In this document: positions 27,245 through 36,245 of the stretch, piece by piece
Layout of the letters: each line of letters opens with the position of its first letter
How positions within the stretch are numbered: position 1 is the first letter of the stretch
Source of the DNA: Selenomonas sp.
GTDB lineage: Bacteria > Bacillota > Negativicutes > Selenomonadales > Selenomonadaceae
DNA: 64,000 nt
Reading direction: 5' to 3'
Assembly (NCBI GenBank): GCA_018052705.1
Contig: JAGPMW010000004.1
Coordinates: 39,943-103,942, forward strand
Position numbers and translations under genes: made by a program
Notes under the pieces: generated by a model
Seen by the model: the letters and a program-made list of their open reading frames with translations, nothing else
Database searches by the model: none
What the model was told of the DNA's origin: nothing

Positions 27245-28861
27245 TTATTTCGCCATTTCAGCGGCCACGGTTTTGGTGTCCGCCGCAACCGGAGCAACAG
27301 TGGCCGTACCTGCCGCTGTTACAACCGGCTCAGTCGCTGTCGCTCTAGCCGCCTTCTGCATTTTTGCTGCTTTACGGGCAATACGGTCAGCGTCTCTATC
27401 CTTTACGGCCTGCATCTTTGACACAGCCTTAGCCTCTTTGGTCGGCTCCAGCAGCGCATTATCATGCAGCAGTGCATCCTTACGAACAGTATTCAACGAA
27501 TTACCTGCCTGCTGAGATTCCCGATATTTCACAACATCGATATCAATGGGACTCCCCATCGCCTTATCGAGCGAGGCCTTGCTGGTATTGTAGTTATAAA
27601 GTGCCGTCGAATAATTCGTCCGGGCTTCTGTCAGTTTTTCCTCGGCATCCATGACATCCAGATTCGTGCCAACGCCGGCACTATAACGGACCTGTGCAAT
27701 CTTATAGTCTTCTTCTGCCCGATTAACAGCGGTCTGCGTTGTCTGGATATTCTTCTCAGCTGCCTGCAGATTCAAAAAGGCCGTACGGACCTCCAGTTGA
27801 ATTGTCTCATCTTTCGACGCCGATGCTTCCTGAGCCTTGAGCAGTGATGCCTCTGCCGAATGCACAGCAGCAGCCGTCACGCCATTATCAAAAACATTCC
27901 AGGATGCCGATACCCCGGCGATTGTGGAATCACTGTTTGTATGATTCGTCTCAAACGGTTTTTCACCACCAATTTCCCGGGTAATCGCAGCATTCACAGT
28001 TGGATGCTGACCTGCTCTAGCGCTATTGATACCTGCTTCAGCTTCTTTGATTGCATAATAGGCTGCGGCTCCATCAGCCCGATTTGCCAGGGCATACTTC
28101 GTGCAGTCCGTCAGCGCCAGATCATATTTCGTATATTTCAACTGATCGCGGATATCGAGAACGGTATCCGTTGGCATACCGATAACATTATTGAGCGTCG
28201 AAACTGCAATATCATAGTTGTTCTGAGCTGAGACCAGGGACTGCTGTGCATTAGCCAGCTGGACCTGAGAGGCCAACACATCCGACTTGGCAACCGTGCC
28301 GACACGGAACTGTGCATTGACATTATCCAGATGTTCCTGCAGTGTATTGACCGCATCCTGCTGCACATCAATCAGATTGCGGCACTGCAGGATCTGATAG
28401 TAGTCTGCTGTCGCCTGATAGCGGATTGTCTGCTTCGTATCCTCAAGTGTCACATCGGCAACATTAATGGCATAACCAGCCTTATCGATTGCAGCGCGCA
28501 ATGAACCATTATACAACGGCATTCCCAGTGTGAACGTATTCGTGAATGCAGAATTGTAGGCCGGATTTCCTGCAGCCTGCGCCGCCTCATAAGCCTTGCC
28601 GTCCAGTCGATTACCAGCAGCACTCCAGCTAAAAGTTGGTCCCATCTGCCGACGATAATTCGACAGATTCCACTTTGCCGCATCAACATCCCCAAGTGCT
28701 GACTTGATATTCCGATTGTTCTCCAAGGCCATCTCCACACTGTCCTTGAGATCGATCTGAACCGTATCAGCAGCCATAGCTGTACCAGAAATCGTCATCA
28801 TCATCAGTCCACTGACTACCATAGCCGTCAATTTGTTATAAAAGCGATTATTTCTTTTCAA
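27245..28861 (-). CDS. tolC: TolC-family outer-membrane efflux channel
   Basis: About 538 residues. Signal peptide (through GTAMAA), then two outer-membrane efflux protein repeats with long coiled helices (VEMALENNRNIKSALGDVDA; AVNTLQEHLDNVNAQFRVGT; YKIAQVRYSAGVGTNLDVMD). A Lys/Ala-rich tail of about 90 residues after the second repeat (KAVSKMQAVKDRDADRIARK onward) is longer than usual. TolC trimers export drugs, toxins or type I substrates through the outer membrane. Start TTG 28861 is eight bases after GGGAGG; the ATG at 28888 precedes that site. Confidence 0.88.
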   Translation of the reverse strand: MKRNNRFYNKLTAMVVSGLMMMTISGTAMAADTVQIDLKDSVEMALENNRNIKSALGDVDAAKWNLSNYRRQMGPTFSWSAAGNRLDGKAYEAAQAAGNPAYNSAFTNTFTLGMPLYNGSLRAAIDKAGYAINVADVTLEDTKQTIRYQATADYYQILQCRNLIDVQQDAVNTLQEHLDNVNAQFRVGTVAKSDVLASQVQLANAQQSLVSAQNNYDIAVSTLNNVIGMPTDTVLDIRDQLKYTKYDLALTDCTKYALANRADGAAAYYAIKEAEAGINSARAGQHPTVNAAITREIGGEKPFETNHTNSDSTIAGVSASWNVFDNGVTAAAVHSAEASLLKAQEASASKDETIQLEVRTAFLNLQAAEKNIQTTQTAVNRAEEDYKIAQVRYSAGVGTNLDVMDAEEKLTEARTNYSTALYNYNTSKASLDKAMGSPIDIDVVKYRESQQAGNSLNTVRKDALLHDNALLEPTKEAKAVSKMQAVKDRDADRIARKAAKMQKAARATATEPVVTAAGTATVAPVAADTKTVAAEMAK

Positions 28862-28939
28862 GATTGTATCCTCCCTTGAATCATTCATACCTTATCTATT
28901 TCAGTCAGCTGCCAAAACAGCTGACGTCGACTATCCACC

Positions 28940-30226
28940 TTAAAAACTCTGACGCAAGCCTACATATGCGGTCCGACGGTCTTTATCTGTGACATCATTC
29001 CACTGTCCCATAAGCCATGTGCCACTACTTCCCAGCCGATACTGAGCCCTCAGACGCACTGCCGGATCATTCAGATCATAGGCATCGGCCGAGAATTTGA
29101 ATTTTTCACCCGCATAGGCATCAACACCAATACCAGGCTCGCCATAGATAACCCCTGCCCGGGCACCAAGATTGCCAAATCGGGTGCCTGCCTGAAAATT
29201 TCCCCGGTCAGCATTGCCGATATCATCAACCCCAAAGTTCAAAAAGCCGCCTTTATCTTCGCCAATGTTGACGTTGAAATTTGTACTCCAGTCTTTTTTC
29301 ATGCCACTATACAACAGATCAGCATCTGATGTCACCTTTATGTTGTTAAGACGCTCTTTAAGCTTTCCTGCTTTATCAGTCAACTGCCGGGTATTATGAA
29401 TAATCGCTTTCGTATCATCAATGATTTTATCGTCCCCAGCCACTTTGGCAACCCCCTCGCTGATCACGCGGATCTTCTCGCTGGTCTGTGCAATGTTGTC
29501 CAGTGTCAGCCGCAGATTCTCGGCTGTTTTCGGATCTGCACCGACCGTAGCAAGATTTGTCATCATTGCTTCGACAACATTCGCGGTCCGATTCAGACTT
29601 GCCACCATTGTATTGAGATTCGATAATAGTTGATTGACGTTGCCCTGATTGGCATTAGCCATCGACTCAAAAGCTGCCATCATCCCATTAATATGGGCTG
29701 TAGCATCGCGCATGTTCATAGCCATCTGCACCACCGAAGTCTGGAAATCAGGGCTGCCAACAATATTGTTCATACCTGCCAGCAAATCCTGTGCCTGGCT
29801 GATGACTTTCCCGGCTCCGGCCATGAGATCCTGCATCCCGGCCTCATCCTGTCCGATCAGATAATCGCCATCTTCCACCCAGCCTTTCGAACTGTCAGCC
29901 GGCAAAATATTGACAAACTTATCGCCCATAACGCCGACTGAGCCGATAACCACCTGTGAGCCTTTAGGAATTTTCGCGTCCTTATTGATCTCTAAAGTCA
30001 CCGTGACGCCACGACCATCATTCTGCACGGTCCTGACCTTACCGACCGGCACCCCGGACAGCCGGACCACCGACTGAGGCTCTACACCGATAACCTGCTT
30101 AAACCCGGCATAAATCGTATACCCCTTAGCTCCGCCAAGCTTAATCCCGCTCAGCATCACGAGCACACCAGCGAGGAGCAACAATCCCGCCAGCGTAAAG
30201 GCTCCTACCTTCGCTTCTGTCGTCAT
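28940..30226 (-). CDS. mlaD: MlaD-like MCE protein with predicted C-terminal beta-barrel
   Basis: 428 residues, far longer than E. coli MlaD (183). N-terminal membrane helix (about 9-31), MCE domain (about 38-128, with AGFKQVIGVEPQSVVRLSGV and GDKFVNILPADSS), and a helical region (130-310). The final 115 residues are alternating-strand sequence (NFQAGTRFGNLGARAGVIYG, RLRAQYRLGSSGTWLMGQW) ending AYVGLRQSF with terminal Phe. This matches the Veillonella MlaD architecture described as an inner-to-outer-membrane bridge that carries its own barrel. Its ATG overlaps the mlaF stop by four bases. Confidence 0.9.
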   Translation of the reverse strand: MTTEAKVGAFTLAGLLLLAGVLVMLSGIKLGGAKGYTIYAGFKQVIGVEPQSVVRLSGVPVGKVRTVQNDGRGVTVTLEINKDAKIPKGSQVVIGSVGVMGDKFVNILPADSSKGWVEDGDYLIGQDEAGMQDLMAGAGKVISQAQDLLAGMNNIVGSPDFQTSVVQMAMNMRDATAHINGMMAAFESMANANQGNVNQLLSNLNTMVASLNRTANVVEAMMTNLATVGADPKTAENLRLTLDNIAQTSEKIRVISEGVAKVAGDDKIIDDTKAIIHNTRQLTDKAGKLKERLNNIKVTSDADLLYSGMKKDWSTNFNVNIGEDKGGFLNFGVDDIGNADRGNFQAGTRFGNLGARAGVIYGEPGIGVDAYAGEKFKFSADAYDLNDPAVRLRAQYRLGSSGTWLMGQWNDVTDKDRRTAYVGLRQSF

Positions 30227-30972
30227 ATCCGCTGCTCCTCCTTTACTGTGCGCAGGCTATGGAAAAAAGCCTGCACCCGTTCATCCTTGATCTGCTTGAA
30301 ATTCTCCACGGTATCCACGGCAATAAGGCTGCCCTCATAAATCATCGCAATACGATCAGCAATCCGGCAGGCACTGGCCATATCATGCGTAACCACCACC
30401 GAAGTGACCTGCAAGGTCTTCTGTGTATGGATAATAAGTTCGTCGATCTTCCCGGTCATAATGGGGTCCAGGCCTGAGCTCGGCTCATCATAAAAGATAA
30501 TTTTAGGCTCAAACGCAATTGCCCGGGCGAGACTCACTCGTTTCTTCATTCCGCCAGAAAGTTCCCCCGGCATCAGACCGGATACATCATCCAGCCCCAC
30601 CAGATGCAATTTGTCCTGCACAATCTGCGCGATATCCGGCTCACTGAGTGAGGTGTGTTCTCTGAGGCCAAAGGCCACATTATCACCTACCGTCATCGAA
30701 TCGAACAGTGCCGAATACTGAAATACCATTCCCATATGCAAGCGGACCTTGTCCAATTCTTTCTCACTAATTTGCGAAATCTCCGTATCATCCACCCAGA
30801 TCTGCCCTGCAGTCGGCCGGATCAGTCCAATCAGCAGCCGCAGCAATGTGCTTTTTCCTGACCCCGAACCGCCAATGATCGCAATTGTCTCCCCATCTTT
30901 TATTGTTAGATTGATATGGTGCAGTATCTCTTTGCTGCCAAAGGATTTGCACACATCTACAAGTCGAATCAT
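30223..30972 (-). CDS. mlaF: MlaF phospholipid transport ATPase
   Basis: 249 residues; ABC ATPase powering MlaE. Walker A GGSGSGKST (about 35-43), Q-loop in GMVFQYSALFDSMTVGDN, signature LSGGMKKRVSLARAIA, Walker B IIFYDEPSSGLDPIM and switch His in VTHDM. The QYSALFDS(M/L)TV sequence is characteristic of MlaF over other ABC ATPases. It overlaps mlaD by four bases and lies 33 bases after mlaE. MlaB, MlaC and MlaA are absent here, consistent with a minimal Mla system. Confidence 0.93.
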   Translation of the reverse strand: MIRLVDVCKSFGSKEILHHINLTIKDGETIAIIGGSGSGKSTLLRLLIGLIRPTAGQIWVDDTEISQISEKELDKVRLHMGMVFQYSALFDSMTVGDNVAFGLREHTSLSEPDIAQIVQDKLHLVGLDDVSGLMPGELSGGMKKRVSLARAIAFEPKIIFYDEPSSGLDPIMTGKIDELIIHTQKTLQVTSVVVTHDMASACRIADRIAMIYEGSLIAVDTVENFKQIKDERVQAFFHSLRTVKEEQRI

Positions 30973-31005
30973 GCTGCCTCACAAGCTGTCCATAGAATAC
31001 CTGAC

Positions 31006-31776
31006 TTAATACAGAATAAACGTCAGGACTGCGTTCAATATAAATATGACGATAATCGATGAAACAACGGTCTTCGTCGTCGCCTTGCCAACCCCCTCGG
31101 CACCATCCGGACTGTGCAGGCCATAGTAACAGCCGAGCACAGCAATGACATTGCCAAAGAAAATCGCCTTGATAACACCACCAGTCAGGTCGAATACATC
31201 GACAAACGTATGGATGGAATTCATATATGTATACGAGCTGATACCCGAATAGTATACTGCAATCACCCAGCCGCCGACCACACCGATCACATCACCAAAT
31301 ACGGTCAGGATCGGCACAACAAACATACAAGCCAGCATACGCGGCACAATCAGGTAATTGACCGGATTGACAGACATAACCCGTAAAGCATCGATCTGCT
31401 CCGTTACCTTCATTGTCGATACCTCGGCGGTAATTGCCGCCCCCACGCGGCCAGCGCAAACCACCCCAACCAGTACCGGTCCCAATTCACGGCCGATTGC
31501 GATTGAAATAATTCCGCCAACGGTCCCCTGAGCGCCAAACTTGATCAGAATATCCGCCGTTTGCAGAGTAAAAACAACACCTGTAAATAATAACGTAAGA
31601 CTCACGATCAGCAGGGAGTCCACCCCCAGATGAGACATTTGGGCCAGGATATGCTTAGGCCGTGGCCGACGCCCCAGTTCACGCATCGTATCCCGATACA
31701 ACAGGACAATCATGCCAAACTCTTCAAAGCGGCGCAATACAAGTGTACCGATGAATTCCAGTGTCCGGACCAGCAT
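31006..31776 (-). CDS. mlaE: MlaE permease of the Mla phospholipid transporter
   Basis: 256 residues, MlaE family. An N-terminal amphipathic helix is followed by about five membrane helices. Family motifs include FTGVVFTLQTADILIKFGAQ, IAIGRELGPVLVGVVCAGRVGAAI with EVSTMKVTEQIDALRVM, and LACMFVVPILTVFGDVIGVVGG. It forms the inner-membrane channel of the phospholipid transporter with MlaF and MlaD. It is the first gene of the long outer-membrane cluster, and the promoter-like sequence at 31814-31842 lies just upstream. Confidence 0.93.
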   Translation of the reverse strand: MLVRTLEFIGTLVLRRFEEFGMIVLLYRDTMRELGRRPRPKHILAQMSHLGVDSLLIVSLTLLFTGVVFTLQTADILIKFGAQGTVGGIISIAIGRELGPVLVGVVCAGRVGAAITAEVSTMKVTEQIDALRVMSVNPVNYLIVPRMLACMFVVPILTVFGDVIGVVGGWVIAVYYSGISSYTYMNSIHTFVDVFDLTGGVIKAIFFGNVIAVLGCYYGLHSPDGAEGVGKATTKTVVSSIIVIFILNAVLTFILY

Positions 31777-31813
31777 GCTATTCCCCTTTCATCAATACAA
31801 ATCTTACCTCTCG

Positions 31814-31842
31814 ATTGTAGCAGTAAATAGGCAATTAGTAAA
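31814..31842 (-). promoter_or_regulatory. Candidate sigma-70 promoter of the outer-membrane cluster
   Basis: On the minus strand, -35 TTTACT (31842-31837) and -10 TACAAT (31819-31814) are separated by 17 bases, about 38 bases before the mlaE ATG. It is the only good promoter I see that could drive the whole mlaE-to-lptA run. The -35 matches 4 of 6 consensus bases. Confidence 0.5.
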
Positions 31843-31956
31843 GATAAGTGTACTATTTTTTATAACAAACTTAACATACAAATATGTACGTATACACGCA
31901 CACACCCTTAGATAAATAAACCAAACCCGATTTGATATCTTGCAGTGTGCCCTGCT

Positions 31957-32652
31957 TCAGACATATTTCATTGCTTCACCACGAGCCAGTTCATCACATC
32001 GCTCATTGTGCTCAACACCAACATGCCCCTTGACCCAGTGGAACCGCACGGTTCTCGACGAGAACAACTCATCCAGCTGCCGCCAAAGATCCTGGTTCTT
32101 CACCTCGCTGCCAGCGGCTGTCTTCCAGCCCTTCCGTTTCCAGCCAGCCAGCCATTGCTTCGTGAACGCATTCTTCAAATACTGGCTGTCGGTATAAAGA
32201 TCCACCACCGCTGCGGCGGGGACATAGTCAAGCGCAGCAATAGCAGCTGAAAGTTCCATCCGATTATTCGTTGTCGATGGAGTTCCCGCATGAAGCTCAG
32301 TCTTCGTTCCCTTTCGCTGGTCCATGATTACGGCAGCCCAGCCACCAGGACCATCCGGATTACGAAGACAGGAACCATCCGTATAGATCACATAATCGGG
32401 TGGCACTGCCTCAGCAGCCCGATCCGGGTCCGGCTTATCAACAGCTGATTTTCTTACGGTATGTATCTTCGGTGGTGCAGCAAAAAGTTCTGTCTGCCCA
32501 TCGCTGCCCTGCAGCCATACCATTGCCGCAGCCGCATCCGTGAAGCCCTTGTAGCGGGCACCAGCATAGCCTTTCACCTGTGCTTCACAGGCTGACCAAG
32601 TGTTGAACAGCCCGGTCTGCCGGCCCTGCCTCACAGCATAGATTTTTCTCAT
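31957..32652 (-). CDS. rnhA: Ribonuclease HI with N-terminal hybrid-binding domain
   Basis: About 231 residues; cleaves RNA in RNA-DNA hybrids. The N-terminal caulimovirus viroplasmin/hybrid-binding domain (MRKIYAVRQGRQTGLFNTWS, YKGFTDAAAAMVWL) is joined by a linker to the RNase HI core. Catalytic residues are D in YTDGSCLRNPDG, E in NNRMELSAAI, D in LYTDSQYL and the terminal HVGVEHNERCDELA. This eukaryote-like domain order is common in Firmicutes. ATG 32652 lies beside GAGGGG; a GTG five codons upstream is the alternative. Confidence 0.92.
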   Translation of the reverse strand: MRKIYAVRQGRQTGLFNTWSACEAQVKGYAGARYKGFTDAAAAMVWLQGSDGQTELFAAPPKIHTVRKSAVDKPDPDRAAEAVPPDYVIYTDGSCLRNPDGPGGWAAVIMDQRKGTKTELHAGTPSTTNNRMELSAAIAALDYVPAAAVVDLYTDSQYLKNAFTKQWLAGWKRKGWKTAAGSEVKNQDLWRQLDELFSSRTVRFHWVKGHVGVEHNERCDELARGEAMKYV

Positions 32653-32844
32653 TGTCCCCTCTTTCACGCATCACAAAAAAGATGCATTTAACATAGGCGA
32701 GCCATGAATTTCACATCATGCCCCGCCTAATTCTCACATCAGTGATCCATTGCACCCGCATCAGATCACTCCATCGAGTTCCTCCCCGCCTGGGGCTGCA
32801 TCAAAAGTTCAACCTGATACGCAGACCCGAACGAGGCTGCTGCG

Positions 32845-33405
32845 TTATTTTCCCCCCTGCCAACGGTCAAACAACTGATGCTCAACCCCCAGCATATCAC
32901 AAATCTTCCCCACCAGCATATCGACAATATCTGCCAGGGTCTGGGGCCGATGATAGAAGCCAGGACAAGCCGGCATAATCCGTACACCTGCCCGAGCCAA
33001 CCGCAACATATTTTCCAGATGGATAGCATGCATCGGAGTCTCCCGGGGAACCAGGATCAACGGCCGCCCTTCTTTCAGCGCAACATCTGCCGCCCGCGTC
33101 AACAAATTATCCGAGATGCCCTGAGCGATACTCCCGACCGTTTTCATCGAACAGGGAACCACTGCCATGGCATCCATCCGAAATGAACCACTGGCAATTG
33201 CCGCCCCAATATTTTCCACGTCATAGAGCACATCCACCCGCTGCCGCAGTTCCTCCTGGCTTACACCGCACTCATACTCGAGCACCTGCCAGCCACTATG
33301 TGTGACAACTGCATGTACCTCATGGCCGGCAGCGCGAAGCACCTCAATCAGCCGCAGACCATAGATACTGCCACTGGCACCCGTAATCCCTACTACAATC
33401 TTCAT
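32845..33405 (-). CDS. ubiX: Flavin prenyltransferase UbiX
   Basis: About 186 residues. Makes prenylated FMN from FMN and dimethylallyl phosphate, the cofactor of UbiD-type decarboxylases. Flavin-binding motif VVGITGASGSIYGLRL at the N-terminus, then VVPCSMKTVGSIAQGISDNL and LVPRETPMHAIHLENMLRL, with PACPGFYHRPQT near the C-terminus. No ubiD gene is in the window. ATG 33405 follows AGGTGG at five bases. It is encoded 94 bases downstream of the serS stop with a terminator between. Confidence 0.93.
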   Translation of the reverse strand: MKIVVGITGASGSIYGLRLIEVLRAAGHEVHAVVTHSGWQVLEYECGVSQEELRQRVDVLYDVENIGAAIASGSFRMDAMAVVPCSMKTVGSIAQGISDNLLTRAADVALKEGRPLILVPRETPMHAIHLENMLRLARAGVRIMPACPGFYHRPQTLADIVDMLVGKICDMLGVEHQLFDRWQGGK

Positions 33406-33461
33406 TATATCCACCTCGCAATATCTCTCTGGTCTGGCCGCAGCGGCCGATCAGATCCGGC

Positions 33462-33492
33462 AAAAAAAGCCCCCCTGTCGGGGAGGCTTTTC
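33462..33492 (-). terminator. Intrinsic terminator of serS
   Basis: On the minus strand, GCCTCCCC and GGGGGGC form a stem around GACA, followed by seven T residues. It begins about eight bases after the serS stop codon. Confidence 0.85.
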
Positions 33493-33499
33493 CTTCTAT

Positions 33500-34789
33500 T
33501 TACTCCGGCTGACGGATTACTTCGACACCGCCCATATACGGAACCAGCGCCTTCGGAACAATGACCGAGCCATCCTCCTGCTGATAATTTTCGAGAATAG
33601 CCGCTACGGTACGGCCAACAGCCAGCCCCGAACCATTCAACGTATTAATGAACTCCGGTTTAGACTTGGTATCACGGCGGAATTTGATATTGGCGCGGCG
33701 TGCCTGATAGTCGAGGCAGTTCGAGCAGGACGATATCTCACGATACTTATGCTGACTCGGGAACCATACCTCAATATCATAGGTCTTCGCCGACGTGAAG
33801 CTCATATCCCCAGTGCAAAGCTGTACGACATGATACGGCAATTCCAGGATGCGCAGAACATCTTCGGCAGCATCCACCATGCTCTCAAGCTCGTCCCAGC
33901 TGGTCTCTGGCTTGACAAACTTGATCAGCTCGACCTTGTTGAACTGATGCTGACGGATCAGTCCACGCGTATCGCGGCCGGCGCTTCCAGCTTCGGCACG
34001 GAAGCAGGCCGTATATGCACTGTAGTACTCCGGCAGCTTATCACCGTCAAGGATCTCATCGCGATGATAGTTCGTTGTAGGCACCTCAGCCGTCGGTACC
34101 AGATAATAATCCATACCTTCGAGCTTGAACATATCCTCGGCAAACTTTGGCAGCTGGCCTGTACCGATCATACTGTCCTTATTCGCGATATATGGTGCCA
34201 GCATCTCCGTATAGCCATGCTTATTGGCATGGAGATCCATCATGAAATTAATGCAGGCCCGCTCAAGACGCGCGCCCAAGCCCTTGTAGAAAGTAAACCG
34301 GGCCCCGGTCACCTTGGCAGCACGGTCTGCATCGAGGATATCCAAATCTGCACCGATGTCCCAGTGCGCTTTTGGTTCGTATGCAAATTCCTTTGGTGTT
34401 CCCCATTTGCGGACTTCCGGATTTTCCGTATCGTCCTTGCCAATGGGAACATCCGCCTTCGGCATGTTTGGAATATGAAGCAGGATATCACGGAGCTTTT
34501 CTTCAACGTTCTTCAGCTCATCATCAAGCGCCGAGATCTTCTGCCCGACCTCGCGCATTTCCTTGATGCGCTCATCCGCATTCTCTTTGTTTTTCTTCAT
34601 CATGCTGATTTCCTTAGAAACCGCGTTACGCTCACTCTTGAGCGTCTCCGTTTCCTGCAACAGATCACGGCGCTTTTTTTCCAGCTCCGCAAAATCATCC
34701 AGGTTCAGCGAATTATGACGGTTTTCCAGCATCTGACGAACCTCATCGAGATGTTCGCGGACAAATTTGATATCTAACACAATCTTCAC
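33500..34789 (-). CDS. serS: Seryl-tRNA synthetase
   Basis: 429 residues; class II synthetase charging tRNA-Ser. An N-terminal antiparallel coiled-coil arm (about 27-105) binds the long variable arm of tRNA-Ser. Motif 2 is [20 protein letters not shown] with NKVELIKF; motif 3 is [17 protein letters not shown] followed by GSVIVPKAL. It is a single-gene unit with a consensus promoter and its own terminator; no T-box leader fits in the 120-base upstream gap. A tRNA-Ser gene lies 12 kb away at 47190. Confidence 0.97.
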   Translation of the reverse strand: MKIVLDIKFVREHLDEVRQMLENRHNSLNLDDFAELEKKRRDLLQETETLKSERNAVSKEISMMKKNKENADERIKEMREVGQKISALDDELKNVEEKLRDILLHIPNMPKADVPIGKDDTENPEVRKWGTPKEFAYEPKAHWDIGADLDILDADRAAKVTGARFTFYKGLGARLERACINFMMDLHANKHGYTEMLAPYIANKDSMIGTGQLPKFAEDMFKLEGMDYYLVPTAEVPTTNYHRDEILDGDKLPEYYSAYTACFRAEAGSAGRDTRGLIRQHQFNKVELIKFVKPETSWDELESMVDAAEDVLRILELPYHVVQLCTGDMSFTSAKTYDIEVWFPSQHKYREISSCSNCLDYQARRANIKFRRDTKSKPEFINTLNGSGLAVGRTVAAILENYQQEDGSVIVPKALVPYMGGVEVIRQPE

Positions 34790-34865
34790 TCTCCATATCT
34801 CAGTATATCTTCCATCACCCTATGGCAGATATACAGTTATAATTCCGTCAACTTTACATCTTTAT

Positions 34866-34894
34866 ATTATATATAGACAGGAAATCCCTGTCAA
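34866..34894 (-). promoter_or_regulatory. Consensus sigma-70 promoter of serS with palindrome
   Basis: On the minus strand TTGACA (34894-34889), a 17-base spacer and TATAAT (34871-34866) match the consensus exactly. The dyad GACAGGNNNNCCTGTC (about 34876-34892) overlaps the -35 box and spacer and could be an operator. The start of serS is about 77 bases downstream. Confidence 0.8.
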
Positions 34895-34908
34895 ACACAA
34901 ACCATGAT

Positions 34909-35700
34909 TCAGACCCGGACCTCAAAATGTCCTTCCTCATCTTTTTTAGGCATGGGCTTAGGTAGAGTCTTGGGTAGCTCCGCCGGCAGCATCGTCGTCA
35001 GTTGGTCACGGTATTGCCTGGCAGCCTGCTTTGGAACTGCCGCCTTAGGCGGCTCTGGCAGTTGAGGGAGTTTCCCGGCTTCGCGCAGCCTTGCCTTGGC
35101 CGCCGCTCGGGCTTCCCGTATCTCATCCGCCTCCTCCTCAGCAAGTTGCTGCAATACTTCATCCGGCGTCAGGCCGCGCAGGTTCTGCGCATCATAACGA
35201 GAATCATCTTCCTCTGCGTGAATATCCTGAAACGATAATTTCGCCCCACCTTTATTCCGCTTCATCATCGTCCGAAAAATTACATAAGCCAGTACAAATA
35301 TCACGACCAGCGACGTCCCCCAATAAACGGCGCCATGAGCGACAGATGCAGACTGCGGCGCTGGTGCCCCCGATGACTGCTGCTGTTTCTGATCACCATC
35401 CGCCTGCATAGCTGCCGCTGCCTGCGGATCCGTCTGAACTGTCGTTTTAGCCTCGTCTGCGCTATTAGGGGGCTGCTTCTGCTGAGCCGGCTGCTGGGGC
35501 TGTTCCTTCGTCGTCTTGGACAGTGCCCCATCCCCCCTGGCCACCGCCTGACGAGCCTGTGCCTCCTGCCGATCGGCATCGGACTGATGCCCGCTCTGAG
35601 GTACGGTCGACTCCGTCACACTGCCGCCACCGCCTAATGTGACAGTTGGAACAGCAGGTGGTGTTGGGGGAACCGGCGGTGTTGGTACCGTTACTGCCAT
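34909..35700 (-). CDS. Single-pass membrane protein of unknown function, Pro/Gln-rich
   Basis: About 263 residues, not recognised. A Pro/Val/Thr-rich start (TPPVPPTPPAVPTVTLGGGG) and a Gln/Ala/Pro-rich segment (about 45-120) precede one membrane helix (about 127-145, VYWGTSLVVIFVLAYVIFR). Then comes a basic cluster (RTMMKRNKGG) and an acidic helical cytoplasmic part (LTPDEVLQQLAEEEADEIRE) with a Pro-rich end. ATG 35700 lies seven bases after GGAG. It is transcribed alone, divergently from the DUF896 gene. FliO has a similar helix-plus-basic layout but no flagellar neighbours are present, so I do not assign it. Confidence 0.55.
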   Translation of the reverse strand: MAVTVPTPPVPPTPPAVPTVTLGGGGSVTESTVPQSGHQSDADRQEAQARQAVARGDGALSKTTKEQPQQPAQQKQPPNSADEAKTTVQTDPQAAAAMQADGDQKQQQSSGAPAPQSASVAHGAVYWGTSLVVIFVLAYVIFRTMMKRNKGGAKLSFQDIHAEEDDSRYDAQNLRGLTPDEVLQQLAEEEADEIREARAAAKARLREAGKLPQLPEPPKAAVPKQAARQYRDQLTTMLPAELPKTLPKPMPKKDEEGHFEVRV

Positions 35701-35744
35701 AGCCATGCTCCTTTCCATAAAAGCATCCGCTGCAAACTACCCCT

Positions 35745-35783
35745 ATTATAACGCAAATATGCCCGGGCTGCATTACCGGGCAT
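35745..35783 (-). promoter_or_regulatory. Promoter -10 box with adjacent inverted repeat
   Basis: TATAAT on the minus strand (35750-35745) lies about 45 bases before the ATG at 35700. Just upstream, where a -35 box would be, ATGCCCGG (35759-35766) and CCGGGCAT (35776-35783) form a perfect 8-bp inverted repeat. No good -35 is seen, so the promoter may be activator-dependent or the repeat may be an operator. Confidence 0.45.
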
Positions 35784-35918
35784 AAAATACCAAAAAGAAC
35801 CAGGGAACCATCCGTTTGCCTGTATACATTTTTCCGCGAAACGATTATAATAAATAGCATTGCAGGCGTGCACCTGCCATGCCGCTATGAAGAAATAACG
35901 AAATGTGAGGTTTTTGCT

Positions 35919-36158
35919 ATGATTACACCGGAACTCATCGCCCGTATCAATGAACTGTCGCGCAAGAAACGCTCCGTCGGGCTCTCAGATGATGAAACAC
36001 AAGAACAGCAGCGTCTGCGCCGCGAATACCTGGACAGCATCCGTGCACAGGTCACCGACATGCTCGATAACATTGAAATCGTTGATTCTCCCTCGTCCAA
36101 TCCTAAGGTCACCCGGATCAATGAGGTCTCTTTCTCGCTAAAACGCCAGATTCATTGA
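35919..36158 (+). CDS. DUF896 (YnzC/YneH-like) small protein
   Basis: 79 residues. It carries the DUF896 signature at its N-terminus (ITPELIARINELSRKKRS, TQEQQRLRREYLDSIRAQV) and is small, highly charged and helical. The family is common in Firmicutes (Bacillus YnzC, YozN) and its role is not established. ATG 35919 follows AGG at eight bases; the open frame upstream to 35868 has no start signal. A TATAAT at 35846-35851 is a possible -10 box without a clear -35. Confidence 0.85.
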   Translation: MITPELIARINELSRKKRSVGLSDDETQEQQRLRREYLDSIRAQVTDMLDNIEIVDSPSSNPKVTRINEVSFSLKRQIH

Positions 36159-36203
36159 GTCACCGCAACAGCTATTTCGCGCTGGATTTTGTATTTTATA
36201 TAC

Positions 36204-36245
36204 GCGAAAAGGGACTGCCAGCCTTTAAGGCAACAATCCCTTTTC
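36204..36245 (-). terminator. Hairpin at the 3' end of the 6S-like RNA
   Basis: GAAAAGGGA and TCCCTTTTC form the outer stem with an inner GCCTTTAAGGC stem (36204-36245). Read on the minus strand it ends TCCCTTTTCG, a short U tract. It can serve the small RNA (minus) and possibly also the DUF896 gene (plus), as it is nearly symmetrical. Confidence 0.6.

Noticed and set aside
32693..32738. Imperfect hairpin between ubiX and rnhA as terminator
   Set aside because: About 12 of 14 pairs form, but there is no T run on either strand after the stem.
33749..34777. Open frame of 342 codons opposite serS
   Set aside because: Antisense to a certain seryl-tRNA synthetase; no start signal or motif.
34790..34908. 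T-box leader for serS
   Set aside because: The gap is too short, the promoter lies inside it, and no T-box core or serine specifier stem is visible.
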